From contig NCGN01000007.1 in the NCBI GenBank assembly GCA_002281575.1, forward strand, positions 62,001 through 126,000: DNA of 64,000 bases, read 5' to 3'. The notes under the pieces are model-generated. The model did no database searches. It was not told the origin of the DNA and saw only the letters and a list, made by a program, of their open reading frames with translations. This document shows positions 45,160 through 56,235 of the stretch, one piece after another (within the stretch, counting starts at the first letter, position 1; every line of letters starts with the position of its first letter). The translations under genes were made by a program, and so were the position numbers. The DNA is from Sphingobacteriia bacterium 28-36-52 (GTDB lineage: Bacteria > Bacteroidota > Bacteroidia > Chitinophagales > Chitinophagaceae).

Positions 45160-46083
45160 TTAGTTAGCTTTAAGATTTATTATAATGATCTTAGAATCAT
45201 TTCCGATATTAGCCACATAGGTGCCGCTCACTAAACTTAGAAATATTGTTTCGCCATTTGTAATGGATTTACTGTTGATAAGCCTTCCATTTAAAGATAA
45301 CTTCACAACTGCACCTTCTCGTTTAGAAACCACTTTAATGGCTCCAAGTGTACTACAAACTGCATCTTTTTTATAAAATAAAGGAGGGTCTTGGACATGA
45401 GTTACATTAACCGTATAATTACTTAATGTAGATTCATCTTCAGATAGAACTTCATAATTAACGGCAGTAGTGAAACTACTAGCTAATGATCCAGCACTTT
45501 GTATAATTCTATTTTTCAAAAGATTGGCTCCCTTACTCAAGGTAAAAACAGGTGTTAAATTATTTAATGGAAAACTTTCAGATAATGAAATTATTACTGA
45601 CCCAGGTGTAATACTTGAGGTTATACTTTTAATATTCAAAAAATTAAAGGTTAGGATGTCTGCCTTATTATTAAGTGCTGGTTCAGCTATACTATAAGAC
45701 TGAAATAAATTTCCAATATTTTGATTCGCAACAAAGTTTATAGTTTTACTAACTTTCACAAGTTTATTTAGCGTACTATTATATAAATAAAAAGTGATTG
45801 TTTCGCCAGGAGCATTTGAAAAAACCGTCAAATAAGCATAATAAGACTTTGCACTAGCCACATAAGTGAGCTTACTAACTCCTCTGCAAGTGTTGCCTAC
45901 AAACGCACTAACCAAATCGCTTTGGTTAGACATCATTACACCATCCATATTTAGTTTAGCTACAAAAGTCATAGTGTGCTGATAACCTGCTTCATTTACT
46001 TTCCAGTTAGGAGGTTGTGCACATAAAAAAGATAAACCCCCCAATAAAATACTAAAAATTAAAACAATTTTTTTAAAGCCCAT
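45160..46083 (-). CDS. Secreted protein related to the C-terminal part of the giant adhesin
   Basis: 307 residues with a signal peptide (MGFKKIVLIFSILLGGLSFLCAQ). Residues about 30-140 (YQHTMTFVAKLNMDGVMMSN, YYAYLTVFSNAPGETITFYLY) resemble a segment near residues 2365-2470 of the neighbouring giant protein (SMNIVGKIKVDGVLSN, YHVFLTVYSNVVSGENINFFIW). A middle beta-rich part (LSESFPLNNLTPVFTLSKGA) resembles a Bacteroidota DUF5018-like Ig fold, and the end (GAVVKLSLNGRLINSKS, GTYVANIG) looks like a weak T9SS sorting domain. Probably a surface protein. The start is 1 bp from the giant gene's stop. Confidence 0.72.
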   Translation of the reverse strand: MGFKKIVLIFSILLGGLSFLCAQPPNWKVNEAGYQHTMTFVAKLNMDGVMMSNQSDLVSAFVGNTCRGVSKLTYVASAKSYYAYLTVFSNAPGETITFYLYNSTLNKLVKVSKTINFVANQNIGNLFQSYSIAEPALNNKADILTFNFLNIKSITSSITPGSVIISLSESFPLNNLTPVFTLSKGANLLKNRIIQSAGSLASSFTTAVNYEVLSEDESTLSNYTVNVTHVQDPPLFYKKDAVCSTLGAIKVVSKREGAVVKLSLNGRLINSKSITNGETIFLSLVSGTYVANIGNDSKIIIINLKAN

Positions 46084-46084
46084 T

Positions 46085-49000
46085 TTAATTAACTTTTATG
46101 ATTTTATTAAATATGATATTCTCACCAATTTGAACGCTTATGACATAGGCGCCAACAGGAATGATTGGTGAAAGCTTTAAAATATTGGCTCCAACATTTA
46201 TTTTGAAGACATTGTTATAATAGGTTTGACTTGTTGCCATATTATAAATAACAATTCTCGCGTCCCCTTTTTCCTTACTATTGATTGCCACTTTTAATTC
46301 CTCGAGAAATGGATTTGGGTAAATGCTTATTTCATTCTTAGGTAATTCAATTATAATAGGACGAGAAATACTTCCCCAAATAGCATTACTAGAAAAATTA
46401 AATGTTTTAGTGGTAGCTTGTTTAACATTATTAGCACCTATAAAAGCAGTAAGTTGTTCTGGCTTATCACCATAAATGGTTATAAATGCAAGGTCTTTCC
46501 CATCAATACTTATAGTCTTACAATTGCCTCTTAATTCACCAGCATCGTTGTAAAAATATAACTCATTAAAACCTTCTGGCAGTTTTACCACAGCATTCAT
46601 GGTATTAGCAAATTTGGAATAATCGGCAGTGATTGTTGCAGTATTTCTAACATCGTTACTAATAACAACACTAGTGTTAGCATTATTTCCGCCATTTACT
46701 TTTATTTTTTCTTGCCCAATAATTTGTATGTATGGCAACGCATTATTAATTCTATTTAGATAAACCGGATAAGTTAAGGTTTGGGCTGTTGCAACATTTA
46801 TCATATAACCTTCGGACTGATTTAGATATGTTAATGAACCTTTCCAAGCACGAGCCGTACTGCTATAAATAGAGAATAAATTTTGTGATTTTATTAAATC
46901 ACCATCCGAAGGATTTAAGTTTGATAGCGCATCTCCTAATGGAATATTTTTATTAGCAACAAATGGCAACCAGTTCCAACCTGCTTGTAAATTAAACGAC
47001 CAAGTATTTAAATCTGCAGGAATCCCTTTTAGTTTAAATTCATTTGCTTTGGCAAGTTTGAACTTATACATTTTATTGTTCGTAATTCCTCCATTAGATG
47101 AAATCCCTCCAAACCATCCATTACTTGGAGATCCTGGTGCATAAAATTGATACGAATCAAAAAGAGCAGGCGCATTAGACTGTATCAAATCTGAGGTGCT
47201 TAAGTTTGCCCCAATAGTTAAATCATTTAATCTTGAAAATCTTGGATCATTCACACTAAAAGAAACCCATGTCCAACCTGAATTTAAAGAAACTAATTGC
47301 CCAGCCAGATTTGTATTTTCAATAATAGCAGAATTGGTAAAATCACCAATTATTCTATCTGCAACAAAAGGCACACTAACTGCACTATCTAAAGTGGCTT
47401 CAAGAAAATTCCCTTGTGATGCATCCCAAATAAAGAAATTAATATTCTCTCCACTCACAACATTGCTATATACCGTTAGGAACACATGATACATATTTAA
47501 TTGACGATCATAAGTTAGATTCGCTTTGCCTCTCATTTCTAATCCACTTCCTCCAGGTCCAACTGCAAATACTCTATCATACGTATCATTTGATAAAACA
47601 CCATCTACTTTTATTTTACCAACTATATTCATTGACTGGGTATAATTAGCTGGATTAAAATTTAAATTAGGCTCCTTTACCAAAACTCTTAAATTCAATT
47701 GAACCTTTTTATCAATTCCATAATTTGTTATTAATGAAATGATATTATTATACATACCGGGGGCTAAATTCATATCAACGGTAGCTAAAATCGTGATAGA
47801 CTTATTGGGATCTAAAACACCAGAATTAGAAGAAAGCGTTAACCAACTTGGCACATTGAAAGTGTAAGGCTGTGGTAATCCTCCTTGATTCGCTATTGTA
47901 ATTTGGAAGGTTAAACTTGAATCGGTTGTCTTTACTAAATTAGCAATATCTCCTTGCCCTTCCACAAACATTTTAATTGGATTCTTATTGATAAATGCAC
48001 TCCAAGTAACTGGTGATACCTGACGGTTATCGTACATGTCATTTAAGTTAGACACTGTTATATAAGCCACCTTCCCTTCAATACTTGCCCAATTTGCAAT
48101 AGAAGGAACCAATACTATTTGATCATTGTTGATAACTGGATTTACAATAATAGATTCTGTAGGACGGTATGGCTTTATAGCAGGTGTAATGTCTGTGAAA
48201 TTGAGGGGTTGTCCATTTAACAGTGCATAATCGCTTACTTGAATAAATGCTTCTTGAGGATAATAGTATTTTGGTCCATTGGAATTATTTAAATCTGGCT
48301 TATTAAAGTTTGAATAAAATAACAACCCATTGGTTGTAAAATTTGATTCAAAAAACATATCCGCTTTTATTTGATCGGCAGTTCTTGCCATATTCCAAAT
48401 ACATAGCTCATCTACCTGACCAACAAAATATCTATCAATGCTATTACCAGTTGCGCCAGTGCTGCCACGTGCACCAATAAATAAAACACTAGAAGCTAAT
48501 CCACCTATATTGCTAGTTGTAAAAGACCCCATTTGATTGCCATCTATGTAAAGCTGCAATCCGCCATATCTAGTTAAACTTACTGCTATGTGATGCCAAC
48601 TGTTATCGTTTACTCTTAGGTTCCCAAATGAAAATATTTTTCCTTCTGCTACTAATTCAAGACCACCAGTTGCATTGGTATTGAAAGCCCACTTATTGCG
48701 AAACTGATTACTTTCTACTATGTCGGTACTGTCCCCTTTTCCATTTGATAATACCGTTGCATTAGACTGTGCTGTTTTCATCCAAAATGTTACCGTTGCA
48801 TCCATTTCTTTTGAAATAATGACTTTTGAAAAAGTATTACTATTGGTTGTTAAATAATTAGCACCAGTAAAATTGTAAGCTGTGCCTTTAGGGAATATAT
48901 CCCAATTGGCATTGACAATATCCAAACTTTTAAACCTGGCTAAATCCTTAGCTATTTTACCACTGCCTTCATTCATTGGCCAAAATCCTAAAATACCAAT

Positions 49001-52000
49001 CTCACTTCCCGTTAAGGACACATTCATATTTGCAACCGACTCATCTCTTGTTATAGGTTTACCCCAAATCCTAAGATCATGAATGTTGCCGATAAAAGTA
49101 CTACCTCCAATCACAATTGGATTTGAATTGGTAAAGCTTAATGTTGTGATTAAATTTGGAATTGTAGTAGTTGATAATTCGCGATCATTTTCTATAATGC
49201 TTAGTCTTGGAATTGCTGCATTATAAGAAAGCGTATAATGGTTGAATAGGCTATCCTTTAAAATTGTTGCGCTCACAGACTGTCCGCCAAGAGTGTACGT
49301 TAAAACACTATTAATTAATTCGATTTTTAACCCACCAGACTGACTCATGAGTGTTGAAGTGCCGCTTGGACTTGAGTTTTTCATCCAAAACTCAATACTT
49401 AAATCTCCGGTAGTAATATAAGGCTTGTTGATGGTTGCAATATTACTGGTGCCACTAAATGAAAGAGATACTTCATGACGAACTGGTAACTGATTTTGTT
49501 GAACTAAAAATTCAAACTTTGTTACGGTAGCATTTGTTTTAATAGGCTTATTGAATCGAACAGTGATATCATCTCCAATTCCTAATATACCATTAGTAGG
49601 CGTTGGAGTTCCAAAAACGACAGGTGCATCAAGACTAACTCTTCCTTGAATAATAGGAGACTCAAAAAAAGTATTGTTATAACAGGTAGATCTTGCCCTT
49701 ATTTCATAAGCTCCATTACTCAAACCCGATTTAGCAATATCCCAAGCATAATTCAATTGATCGCCACTAATCAATTCTATATTGGTGTCTCCTCCTCTTA
49801 TAGCAGCAGAAGTATCAGCTGGATTTTTATAATAGGTTCTTAGACCTGTCCAATTGGGTGTTCCTTGCAACCTATATTCTAAATTTATTTTTTGAAAACT
49901 TGAAAAACTGGTATTATAATCTCCTATCGAAATATTAAGTGGTTTTGTGATTGCTCCGTCAAAAGCAGTATTTCTGTTTAATAACCAATTATTTGAAGGC
50001 GCCATAATAATTACAGGAGAACATGCGGGCACAAAACTTGCTGAAACTAATACAGAACTTATTGCATTGTCATCACAAACAGATTGAAGCGAAACTTTTA
50101 TATTATTATATGTAAACTGATCTTGCTTTACTTTTTTTAGGGTCATGGTATAAGTAACTGTTTGACCAGCTGGGATATTAATTATTGTTCCATTAGGCTC
50201 AATGTTTATAAGCGCATTATCTGGATTCGTTGCTTGATCTACCATTAACTTAAATGTGGCGTTTTTATTAACCGCACTCGTATTACGTAATCGTAAAACA
50301 AACTCCGCATTACGCCCATCAAATATGCCAGTCACATTCGATGAAACCACTGTAATTTCTGGTCTTTCTAAGGCCATCGTGGCAACAGATAATGGTACTC
50401 TTTCATTATCCAAAAGATTAATAATGTTGGCATTTACATTGGTAACATTTGGATGTCTAGGATTGTAATAACGCGATAATTCAGGGCCTTCAAAAGGGCA
50501 TGATGTTTCACCCCCCTTTGTAATAAAAATAGGACCGTTTCCATCAAAAGGATTAATCACATCTACACTTAACAAGTTGCCTTCATCTGAATCCTTTAGT
50601 GTGTAGCTAACATTGCTAGTATTGGTATTTTGATCATTACTAGATTCGCCTTGACCAAAACCATTGGTTGTTGTTGTTGCAAATTTATATCCTGTTTCAT
50701 TAACCGCAGCACCTGTAGTAACCCCAATTGAATTATCTAATTGTAAGTCATATGAAAGTGAACTTGAAGTTAGCCTATCTACTTGGTAAGACTTTGTAAA
50801 AGCCCCTACACCAGCATCTAAAGAAATGTTTTCATAAAAAGTTGCATTTAATAAATCTCTTAATTGTTTTGCAGAATTTGAGAAAGTATTTGTAATTGGA
50901 TCTTTCAATCCATCAATAATACTGGTTAAAGATGTTTTTAAACTATCTCTATTATTAAATGCATAGTATTTTGAAAGTTCGTTGTTTAAAATAATTCTTT
51001 TCCAAAGATTGATAGAACTTAAATATGCATTTCTAGTTAATACACCATCCCTATTTTCAATTAAGGAGCCATCATCAATTTTTCTAACAAACTCTTCATA
51101 TTTTGGAATAAGATCATTGATAATACTACGTTGAGAATACACAAAAAATGTTTTTTCCGGAGCCTCATTAAAATAAATTGCCCTATTTATTCTTGGGTAA
51201 ATAACATTTGTGTTAGAATTTGGCAAAGGAACTACCGAAATAGGATCTGCACTGTTTTGAGTTGTAGACACTGTTAAATTATTGTAGGTGCCATAAAATT
51301 GATTTGCAGAATATCCAATATATAAATCTGCATCACTACCTACCCAAGTAGGGTCATCACTTGTAGAAATAGATTGATTAAAAGTATAGGTGTTTTCTAC
51401 ACTTTTCCCATTAGACGAGGACTGCGCCATTGTTACTCCAGAACTAATATCATTTGTTACATCTGTTTTTACAACGGGGCCTAAAATGGATCCGCCCACA
51501 CTTAATTGAAAACCTAAAGATACAGTACCATCCGTTTGATTTCCTGAATTAGACTTATAAGAACTTTCTTTAGAAAAAGTAAATGAAGATCCTTTTGCGA
51601 TTGTTGCAGAACTGTTGGACCCTGGTGGATCACGTAATACGAAATCGGGCAATTGCGGACCCGCAGTAACAAATGTTTGTGAACCATCAGAAACTCCACC
51701 TAAAAGAATCCCTTGTGTTTTGTAATTAGATAATGGATAATCAATTCCATTTAATCTGTATAGTAAATTAATAGATCTTTTATAGCCACTAGCAGCATCT
51801 GTATTTGGAATCCCTCCTCTAAAAGAGTAAACAAGAACACTTGGATCTGTGGCTGAAGTGGCTGTTGATTCAGAATTTTCTAATGCTAAATTATTTGTAG
51901 CAATAATTTCGCCTCCAGTTACTGGAACCTGAGAAAGAACAGGGTTTGTTAAGCTACTATCATAATTATAATAAGACTCATTACCCTGAATTTCAATTTT

Positions 52001-54745
52001 GTAAGATCCAAATTGACTATAAATAGGGGTTGCTTGATTCGCTGCAATGGTATATGTTCTATCGTCTGCTGTTATTTGAGCATCAGAACTTTGACTTAAC
52101 ACATTAAATATCGGATTTGCTATGTAGGTATACTTAAGCAATTCCTGATAAGGTTCTCCATTGATGGTGGTGCTCCCTTGTGAAAATATTGGTGTTTTAA
52201 AGGGATTAATAGCTGTAAAATTGATTGTTTTATCTTGATCCAATAATGGCCTATTACCCGGATTTTTACCACTTACAAATGTCAAATCGTTTTGTGAAAG
52301 TGTGTAAGATAGCGGCAACAATTTCACACGAAATTCGCCCGTTTGATTATTTGTTAAAAAGCTGGTTCTATATTCTGGCGTTACTGTACTAGATCCTGCA
52401 GGAATATAACCAAGGGTTAATCTTGAAACTCCAATATTGTTAATTGACGTGTAGTCGATAGTTTTTTGCACGCCAGCAGCGTCTGTATAGCTGTGTGTTT
52501 TTATACCTTTATCGCCAAAGCCTATTGTTTTTTCAGATTCTACAAGTCCACCCACAACTCTTCCAATAACGGTAACCTTGGTTGTATCTATAAAAGTAAT
52601 GGGCTCATCTTGGTCTTGATAAAAATCTTGATACGTATTTGTTATTACAATTTGGCCATTCACATTGGCACTCGTTTTAGCTGGGTATCTTCCTTCGTAT
52701 AAAAATTTATGCCCACTTTTTGCAATAGAAATAGCATGTTGACCAATGGGAACTTCTATTGTAAATCGTCCATTAATATCTGTTAAAATTGGCTCATTGT
52801 TTGCATCAATGGCTGGCTGATTATCTATATTTACATTGGCGCCAACCACTGGAATAACGGCATACCGCCTTAAACTATCAATTTGTCCAATTGCATTTTT
52901 ATACGCCCAATATTCACCTTTTTTATATTTCTGATTGCCCACTATATAGGCATTATAAAATTCATCATCTTTAATATCGCCTCTAATAGCAGGTTCTGAC
53001 GTGGTAGGAAAAACCCCCCTACTATCATACACTGCAATTCCGTTAAAAGAAAAGGATGAAATATCTTTAAAATTTATATTATTGATTACTGTAGAACCAA
53101 CACCAATATAGGTTAGTTGTTGATTTGGATTAAATTGGTGTTTGCCAAGTGATGGAACAAGGGTATAAGATGTTCCATTTCCGGAGTATGGTACAGAAGA
53201 AATAACAAAATTTCCAGACGCGTCAGTTACACCCAAAATTCCTAATTGCGTATTGGTAGGAATGACATTACTAAATGAAGTGATGTTATCCAGCTTTGCA
53301 TTATTACCGTGAAAACTAAATCCTGTAGATGAAAGGTCATAAGCGTATTTACCTGCATTTTCATTCCCTGTAAGATAAGTATGCAAATAGGATTCGTTAC
53401 CTTTTAAATACCTGCGGTAATCTGTTAGAATTTGATCACTCAATAAAGCCGTTTCATACACCCTAAGTTCATCAATGAAAGCCGTTTTTCCGCCTCCAAT
53501 ATTAAAATGAGTCCAACTTAGCGGATACCCACTTGCATCGGTGTTTAATCGAATAGGGGTATTGGAACTTGTAAATAAAGCAGTTGGCGCCGTTGACCCA
53601 GACTGGTTATTTTTAGCTAAAATTGCATTAATTTGACTTGTATAATTTGCAGAAATTAAACGTCCATTGATATAAATTTCTGGTACTTTATTATTTCGCA
53701 ATACGGCTGTAAAATGCGTAAATGAACTATTAAGATTTTGGATTGGAATAAAAAGATCGTCCCCTTTATTGTCTAACTCACCACTTGGAATAAAATCACT
53801 TAAAGTAATTACATGTTCTCCAACAGTTATCGTTACTCTATTTCGTCCACTAACCTCTGCTAATTTTACTTTAAAAGCCAGTGTTTCATTTAAATTGCTA
53901 ATTAATTGGTAAAGCGTTATTTCATCATTATTAAAATCGGTTTCGGGCTTTACCCATGCTTGTAAAGTAATAGAATCTTTGAGTGACTTATGCAAATTGC
54001 TAACTGCCACAAAAGTAGACCCGGGAATTTTTATGGAACTTCCAAAATTTAACGAGCTTCCTGTTGGTGTTGCAGAAATTAGAACATTCTTTACTGGATT
54101 ACCTGCGGCAAAACTAACATTCCCTGTTATTACAGCGGTTGGATTTCTGTAACCAATTCCAATAATATAAGAAGAATAAATATTTTGAACAGCTTCAACA
54201 CCTCTTGCAAGTACTTTGTACTTATATAGTTTTCCACCTTCTGTATTATTATCATCAAACGTTCTTGCAGAAGCCGATAATGTTACGATGGGTGCGCCCC
54301 AAACAGGATTATCACTATTAATATCTGTTGTACGATAGATTACAAAATCAGCAATTAAATTTGTATTGTTTTTTATTGCCCAATTAATTGAAACTTTGTC
54401 TGTGTAATAACCTTTAGATACAACAAATGCATCCTCAGAAAATGTATTGTAACGGTACCTAACACCCCAAGGAAAACCTAAATCGTATAGATAATACTGT
54501 GTAGGATTATTTGTTTGTGGTACATTTCTTACTCCCATATAAGGTAGCCCAACTTGAATCCCTACACTTTTTATGGTAAAGGTTCCAATTACCCCATTTC
54601 TTGTTTGCGTAAGCTGTAAATTAAGGTTATCTTTTTGTGAAGCCGCAGCCCCAATAACAGTTTTAACGCCTAAGTTTTCTTGTAATTGAGCAAATAATAT
54701 GCCTATGCTAAATGAAAAGATAATAAGTAGAACAGCTTTTTTCAT
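46085..54745 (-). CDS. Giant LamG-containing T9SS surface protein (2886 residues)
   Basis: Signal peptide (MKKAVLLIIFSFSIGILFAQ). Domains in order, by approximate residue: Fn3-like start (about 60-200); LamG/jellyroll 1 (about 235-440, LQAWVKPE to FIDELRVYETALL); carboxypeptidase-regulatory-like beta-sandwich (about 620-680); a long unassigned Ser/Asn/Thr-rich centre (about 700-1750); LamG 2 (about 1755-1912, IEFWMKNSSPSG to IHDLRIWG); LamG 3 (about 1955-2128, VTFWMKTAQS to VDELCIWNMARTADQI); BACON-like Ig domain (about 2260-2360); a domain shared with the next gene (about 2365-2470); T9SS type A sorting domain (about 2808-2886, ISIYPNPFLEELKVAI). LamG domains usually bind glycans or matrix proteins, so adhesion is likely. 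It is the central gene of a minus-strand operon. No frameshift seen. Confidence 0.85.
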   Translation of the reverse strand: MKKAVLLIIFSFSIGILFAQLQENLGVKTVIGAAASQKDNLNLQLTQTRNGVIGTFTIKSVGIQVGLPYMGVRNVPQTNNPTQYYLYDLGFPWGVRYRYNTFSEDAFVVSKGYYTDKVSINWAIKNNTNLIADFVIYRTTDINSDNPVWGAPIVTLSASARTFDDNNTEGGKLYKYKVLARGVEAVQNIYSSYIIGIGYRNPTAVITGNVSFAAGNPVKNVLISATPTGSSLNFGSSIKIPGSTFVAVSNLHKSLKDSITLQAWVKPETDFNNDEITLYQLISNLNETLAFKVKLAEVSGRNRVTITVGEHVITLSDFIPSGELDNKGDDLFIPIQNLNSSFTHFTAVLRNNKVPEIYINGRLISANYTSQINAILAKNNQSGSTAPTALFTSSNTPIRLNTDASGYPLSWTHFNIGGGKTAFIDELRVYETALLSDQILTDYRRYLKGNESYLHTYLTGNENAGKYAYDLSSTGFSFHGNNAKLDNITSFSNVIPTNTQLGILGVTDASGNFVISSVPYSGNGTSYTLVPSLGKHQFNPNQQLTYIGVGSTVINNINFKDISSFSFNGIAVYDSRGVFPTTSEPAIRGDIKDDEFYNAYIVGNQKYKKGEYWAYKNAIGQIDSLRRYAVIPVVGANVNIDNQPAIDANNEPILTDINGRFTIEVPIGQHAISIAKSGHKFLYEGRYPAKTSANVNGQIVITNTYQDFYQDQDEPITFIDTTKVTVIGRVVGGLVESEKTIGFGDKGIKTHSYTDAAGVQKTIDYTSINNIGVSRLTLGYIPAGSSTVTPEYRTSFLTNNQTGEFRVKLLPLSYTLSQNDLTFVSGKNPGNRPLLDQDKTINFTAINPFKTPIFSQGSTTINGEPYQELLKYTYIANPIFNVLSQSSDAQITADDRTYTIAANQATPIYSQFGSYKIEIQGNESYYNYDSSLTNPVLSQVPVTGGEIIATNNLALENSESTATSATDPSVLVYSFRGGIPNTDAASGYKRSINLLYRLNGIDYPLSNYKTQGILLGGVSDGSQTFVTAGPQLPDFVLRDPPGSNSSATIAKGSSFTFSKESSYKSNSGNQTDGTVSLGFQLSVGGSILGPVVKTDVTNDISSGVTMAQSSSNGKSVENTYTFNQSISTSDDPTWVGSDADLYIGYSANQFYGTYNNLTVSTTQNSADPISVVPLPNSNTNVIYPRINRAIYFNEAPEKTFFVYSQRSIINDLIPKYEEFVRKIDDGSLIENRDGVLTRNAYLSSINLWKRIILNNELSKYYAFNNRDSLKTSLTSIIDGLKDPITNTFSNSAKQLRDLLNATFYENISLDAGVGAFTKSYQVDRLTSSSLSYDLQLDNSIGVTTGAAVNETGYKFATTTTNGFGQGESSNDQNTNTSNVSYTLKDSDEGNLLSVDVINPFDGNGPIFITKGGETSCPFEGPELSRYYNPRHPNVTNVNANIINLLDNERVPLSVATMALERPEITVVSSNVTGIFDGRNAEFVLRLRNTSAVNKNATFKLMVDQATNPDNALINIEPNGTIINIPAGQTVTYTMTLKKVKQDQFTYNNIKVSLQSVCDDNAISSVLVSASFVPACSPVIIMAPSNNWLLNRNTAFDGAITKPLNISIGDYNTSFSSFQKINLEYRLQGTPNWTGLRTYYKNPADTSAAIRGGDTNIELISGDQLNYAWDIAKSGLSNGAYEIRARSTCYNNTFFESPIIQGRVSLDAPVVFGTPTPTNGILGIGDDITVRFNKPIKTNATVTKFEFLVQQNQLPVRHEVSLSFSGTSNIATINKPYITTGDLSIEFWMKNSSPSGTSTLMSQSGGLKIELINSVLTYTLGGQSVSATILKDSLFNHYTLSYNAAIPRLSIIENDRELSTTTIPNLITTLSFTNSNPIVIGGSTFIGNIHDLRIWGKPITRDESVANMNVSLTGSEIGILGFWPMNEGSGKIAKDLARFKSLDIVNANWDIFPKGTAYNFTGANYLTTNSNTFSKVIISKEMDATVTFWMKTAQSNATVLSNGKGDSTDIVESNQFRNKWAFNTNATGGLELVAEGKIFSFGNLRVNDNSWHHIAVSLTRYGGLQLYIDGNQMGSFTTSNIGGLASSVLFIGARGSTGATGNSIDRYFVGQVDELCIWNMARTADQIKADMFFESNFTTNGLLFYSNFNKPDLNNSNGPKYYYPQEAFIQVSDYALLNGQPLNFTDITPAIKPYRPTESIIVNPVINNDQIVLVPSIANWASIEGKVAYITVSNLNDMYDNRQVSPVTWSAFINKNPIKMFVEGQGDIANLVKTTDSSLTFQITIANQGGLPQPYTFNVPSWLTLSSNSGVLDPNKSITILATVDMNLAPGMYNNIISLITNYGIDKKVQLNLRVLVKEPNLNFNPANYTQSMNIVGKIKVDGVLSNDTYDRVFAVGPGGSGLEMRGKANLTYDRQLNMYHVFLTVYSNVVSGENINFFIWDASQGNFLEATLDSAVSVPFVADRIIGDFTNSAIIENTNLAGQLVSLNSGWTWVSFSVNDPRFSRLNDLTIGANLSTSDLIQSNAPALFDSYQFYAPGSPSNGWFGGISSNGGITNNKMYKFKLAKANEFKLKGIPADLNTWSFNLQAGWNWLPFVANKNIPLGDALSNLNPSDGDLIKSQNLFSIYSSTARAWKGSLTYLNQSEGYMINVATAQTLTYPVYLNRINNALPYIQIIGQEKIKVNGGNNANTSVVISNDVRNTATITADYSKFANTMNAVVKLPEGFNELYFYNDAGELRGNCKTISIDGKDLAFITIYGDKPEQLTAFIGANNVKQATTKTFNFSSNAIWGSISRPIIIELPKNEISIYPNPFLEELKVAINSKEKGDARIVIYNMATSQTYYNNVFKINVGANILKLSPIIPVGAYVISVQIGENIIFNKIIKVN

Positions 54746-54801
54746 CGTAGAATTTTTGGAAAACTTTATGGGTAATTGGAAAAAATAAAATCTAGAATTA
54801 A

Positions 54802-55707
54802 TTAGATTTTGATGATGTAATTTACTCCGTAGTTAATAGGGCGAGTTTCTGTAATACCAGTATTTGCAGTTGCGCCAGTTAATGTATGCGTGTGACTTCC
54901 GGAACTACTAGTATTGAAATTTGTAAGTTTACTTCTATCGGTAGTAGCAGCAGAGTTTTCGTCTTTACGACCGTCATTACTATCATAAGCGCCGTTATCA
55001 GAATTAGATCTTCTACCTATTGAATGAGTGTGATTACCAGCAGCGGCAGTTTGTAATGTACCAACCGCATGGTTGTGCGCTGCTATACCGTCTGTTTGAA
55101 CTGTTTTTAAACTTGGGCCCGATCTACCTGTATAACTTGTTGCATTACCTACCCCACGTAAAAAAAGACCTCTAAGATCCGGAGCAGTTGTGCTACCTAA
55201 TAATGTTTTTAATTGTGCATGATATACATTGTCTGGAAAAGAAGCACCATCACACATTAACCAACCTGTTGGAGCAGTGGTTCCCACATAGGCCATAATA
55301 GTCCCAGTTGGAACTCCATTTTGAGCCTGAATGGCATAAGGAACTGCTTGTAATTTTTCATTAGAAAAAACCACCAAACCTTGTGACACTTTTAAATAGG
55401 CCTGCGAATTACTAATGGCCGTAAAAAGGGTTTTGTCAATACTTATCACATAAGAGAAAACACCAAAATTGTCTGTTTTTACATTGGCAGTTTGGTTAAG
55501 AATTGATACTTCAGTGTTGCTACCATCTAAATAGTAAATCTTAAATGCTAAGCCTAAGGCGTCCACATTTGCAAGCGCAGAATTATTTTCGTCACGAGCA
55601 ATACCCTGTATAGATATCCCAGTGGACTGAACATTGGCTTGCGCAAATAAATTACTCAACGGAAATAGCGATGCTAAGAAGATTAAGAATAAAAAGGGCT
55701 TTCTCAT
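54802..55707 (-). CDS. Secreted phage-tail-collar-domain protein
   Basis: 301 residues with a signal peptide (MRKPFLFLIFLASLFPLSNLFAQ). Residues about 24-125 form a Bacteroidota N-terminal domain (ISIQGIARDENNSALANV). Residues about 132-185 are a phage tail collar domain (GTIMAYVGTTAPTGWLMCDG, then DLRGLFLRGVG). The end is His/Thr/Gly-rich like tail-fibre tips (AAGNHTHSIG, SGSHTHTLTGATANTG, RPINYGVNYIIKI). No other phage structural genes are nearby, so this is a domesticated or surface-borrowed fold, not a prophage. It is the first gene of the operon with the giant adhesin 56 bp downstream, suggesting a joint surface role. Confidence 0.83.
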   Translation of the reverse strand: MRKPFLFLIFLASLFPLSNLFAQANVQSTGISIQGIARDENNSALANVDALGLAFKIYYLDGSNTEVSILNQTANVKTDNFGVFSYVISIDKTLFTAISNSQAYLKVSQGLVVFSNEKLQAVPYAIQAQNGVPTGTIMAYVGTTAPTGWLMCDGASFPDNVYHAQLKTLLGSTTAPDLRGLFLRGVGNATSYTGRSGPSLKTVQTDGIAAHNHAVGTLQTAAAGNHTHSIGRRSNSDNGAYDSNDGRKDENSAATTDRSKLTNFNTSSSGSHTHTLTGATANTGITETRPINYGVNYIIKI

Positions 55708-56235
55708 TTTATTTGTTTTATTTGAAATTATAATCTGGAAATACTAGCTTAGGTCAAAAAAAATAAACGTAACTTTAATTGTACTCTCCCTATATCAATA
55801 TCCCTTCAATTAGTATCAGTTATCAAGCTTTGTTTATGATGAACTTGTTTAGCAGTATCGTTACACTATACACAATTCCAATTATCTCCTTTCAAAACAA
55901 CAAAATCGATTGTAAAATTGGACAAATTAGCTAGTCTGAAGAATCTTATTATTCCACCTATTGGATGGGTAAAAGCAATTTATGTTAGCGATAATTAATT
56001 ACGGGTTAACTATTTTCTATACTTTCCTCAGAAGATCTTCATTTAATCACCGATAACGTTTTACCAAGCCATTGTTATAAACAGTTGTAGAAAGGACAAA
56101 AAACAACAACTTCCTATCATCAATAAGGGTATGAATCATGTAATTCTTATCGAAAATTATGTAAAGCTGCTCAGTAGCTCAATGAGTACTTTTACAATTA
56201 TTACAAATCATTAGAATTTTTTAAACAAAAATGCA
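55708..56235. other. 528-bp spacer without recognisable gene
   Basis: Very AT-rich, with stops in all frames. It must hold the promoters of the divergent adhesin operon (minus) and flavoprotein gene (plus), but I find no exact TAnnTTTG or spaced TTTG pair on either strand, and no convincing RNA gene or repeat. Confidence 0.6.

Noticed and set aside
47196..50468. Several plus-strand frames of 60-100 codons inside the giant adhesin gene
   Set aside because: They are antisense to a continuous, domain-rich coding sequence and show no recognisable product.
54802..55707. A prophage tail region
   Set aside because: Only a collar-domain protein with its own signal peptide is present; no capsid, terminase, baseplate or integrase genes are nearby.
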